Assembly: GCA_937967645.1 (NCBI GenBank)
Contig: CALBTT010000212.1
Coordinates: 1-20,018 of the forward strand
DNA: 20,018 nucleotides
Direction of reading: 5' to 3'
From: an uncultured Zoogloea sp.
GTDB lineage: Bacteria > Pseudomonadota > Gammaproteobacteria > Burkholderiales > Rhodocyclaceae
Shown here in pieces: positions 19,473-20,018 of the stretch. Under the pieces are notes generated by a model, which saw nothing but the letters and a program-made list of their open reading frames with translations, was not told the DNA's origin and searched no databases. The position numbers and the translations under genes are program-made. The number at the start of each line of letters is the position of its first letter. Position 1 is the first letter of the stretch.

Positions 19473-19494
19473 GGGCGGCTGAAGCCGCCCCTAG
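19473..19494 (-). repeat. REP palindrome, copy 5 (inverted)
   Basis: The arms 19473-19480 and 19483-19490 are perfect with a GA loop. The foot on the minus strand is CTAG rather than GTAG, a one-base departure that might impair RAYT recognition. Confidence 0.8.
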
Positions 19495-19520
19495 ATGGCC
19501 CCTACACGGGCCCCTAAACC

Positions 19521-19973
19521 TCAGAAGGCCGCGCTGCCCTGGGCCGGGCGGGGCTGGCCACCGGCGACGATCTCGCCGTTGCGGATCCGCACCGGATCAC
19601 CGCTGCGCCAAGCGGGTTCGCTCTGTTGTTCGATCACGCGGCGGCTGCCGTCTTCCATGCGCACGGTGACGCGATAGTGGCTGACCGTGCGGGCGCGGCG
19701 TTCCACCTCGTTGCCGGCGAAGCCGCCCAGTACGGCGCCGCCGATGCGCGCCAGCTGCTTGCCGGAGCCTTCGCCGACCTGGTGGCCGAGCACGCCGCCG
19801 AGAATGGCGCCGCCCACCGCACCGATGCCGCTGCCTTCACCCTTCTGCTGGACCGCCTCGACGCGTTCGATCACGCCGCAGTCGCGGCAGACCGGCGGCG
19901 GGGCTTCCGTGACACGGCGGGCGTCCATGCTGCCCGGCGGCGGGGGGGCGGGAACGGCGTCGTTGGGGATCGC
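19521..19973 (-). CDS. Glycine-zipper 2TM-domain envelope protein (5' end missing)
   Basis: The surviving 150 residues start at the contig edge, so the N-terminus, including any signal or lipoprotein peptide, is lost. Order of parts: a proline-rich stretch (PAPPPPG), a CRDCG pair of cysteines, a glycine zipper with GAVGGAILGGVLGHQVG and IGGAVLGGFAGNEVE, then a polar C-terminal part (YRVTVRMEDGSRRVIEQ) ending at TGA 19521-19523. This pattern is common in betaproteobacterial periplasmic or outer-membrane proteins related to SlyB and the rickettsial 17-kDa antigen domain; the function is unproven. Translating past 19973 adds the adapter peptide MLFRS and a false GTG start at 19988. The gene converges on gltX. 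Confidence 0.8.
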   Translation of the reverse strand, partial: AIPNDAVPAPPPPGSMDARRVTEAPPPVCRDCGVIERVEAVQQKGEGSGIGAVGGAILGGVLGHQVGEGSGKQLARIGGAVLGGFAGNEVERRARTVSHYRVTVRMEDGSRRVIEQQSEPAWRSGDPVRIRNGEIVAGGQPRPAQGSAAF

Positions 19974-20018
19974 AGATCGGAAGAGCACACGTCTGAACTC
20001 CAGTCACGAATCACCATC
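19974..20018 (-). other. Illumina adapter contamination, right contig end
   Basis: AGATCGGAAGAGC opens the 34-base TruSeq index adapter (19974-20007), followed by the index GAATCACC (20008-20015) and ATC, the start of the P7 tail. The index is the reverse complement of the one at the left end. The bases are synthetic and should be trimmed. Confidence 0.98.

Larger units (their letters stand above)
19383..19519. repeat. REP pair flanked by tandem foot repeats
   Basis: A forward REP (19411-19432) and an inverted REP (19473-19494) enclose a 40-base spacer that resembles the spacer of the first cluster. On the left, an 11-base unit beginning GTGTAGGG is repeated three times (19387-19397, 19398-19408, 19409-19419), the last running into the REP foot and stem; a shorter GTAGG precedes at 19383. 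On the right, CCCCTAGA, CCCCTACAC and CCCCTAAAC (19488, 19499, 19511) are the minus-strand counterpart with 11-12-base spacing. The cluster fills the gap between convergent gltX and the glycine-zipper gene. Confidence 0.75.

Overview
The window is a complete assembled contig, not a slice of a chromosome. Bases 1-46 and 19974-20018 are Illumina TruSeq-type adapter carrying the same 8-base index (GGTGATTC at the left, its reverse complement GAATCACC at the right). Only 47-19973 is biological DNA, and the two edge genes are cut by the contig ends. The DNA is GC-rich (roughly two thirds by eye), densely coding, with GTG starts and Shine-Dalgarno sites. Gene content (CnoX, EF-G-like protein, SulP, HD-GYP regulator, malonyl-CoA decarboxylase, COG3146 acyltransferase, NadE-GlnB, GltX, glycine-zipper protein) suggests a Gram-negative betaproteobacterium, probably Rhodocyclales (Azospira/Dechloromonas/Thauera-like). 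That placement is inference from content, not a search.

Layout. 47-767 (+): 3' end of the RNA helicase gene hrpA. 849-1691 (+): cnoX, a thioredoxin-TPR redox holdase. 1692-1870: REP/REPIN palindromes between convergent genes. 1871-3919 (-): an EF-G paralogue with altered GTPase motifs. 4059-5798 (-): a SulP anion transporter with STAS domain. 5900-5926: a sigma-28 (FliA)-like promoter. 6009-7148 and 7145-11608 (+): a translationally coupled pair, an HD-GYP response regulator and a 1487-residue hybrid histidine kinase. 11683-12927 (+): an MFS carrier. 13093-14562 (+): malonyl-CoA decarboxylase. 14570-15703 (-): a GNAT-fold acyltransferase-like protein. 15803-17422 (+): glutamine-dependent NAD+ synthetase. 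17511-17849 (+): PII protein GlnB. 17975-19372 (+): glutamyl-tRNA synthetase. 19383-19519: a second REP cluster. 19521-19973 (-): a glycine-zipper envelope protein truncated at its 5' end.

How the genes work together. The HD-GYP/hybrid-kinase pair forms a probable membrane-to-c-di-GMP phosphorelay, perhaps expressed with flagellar genes. nadE and glnB sit together, matching the known control of NAD+ synthesis by PII proteins. The MFS-MCD pair may handle a malonate-like or other carboxylate. The remainder is housekeeping. No CRISPR array, transposase gene, prophage, rRNA or tRNA was seen, and no stretch above 300 bases lacks a gene. I found no convincing new multi-gene system. The most unusual DNA is the two REP clusters, especially the second, whose palindromes are flanked on both sides by short repeats of their own GTAG-type foot.
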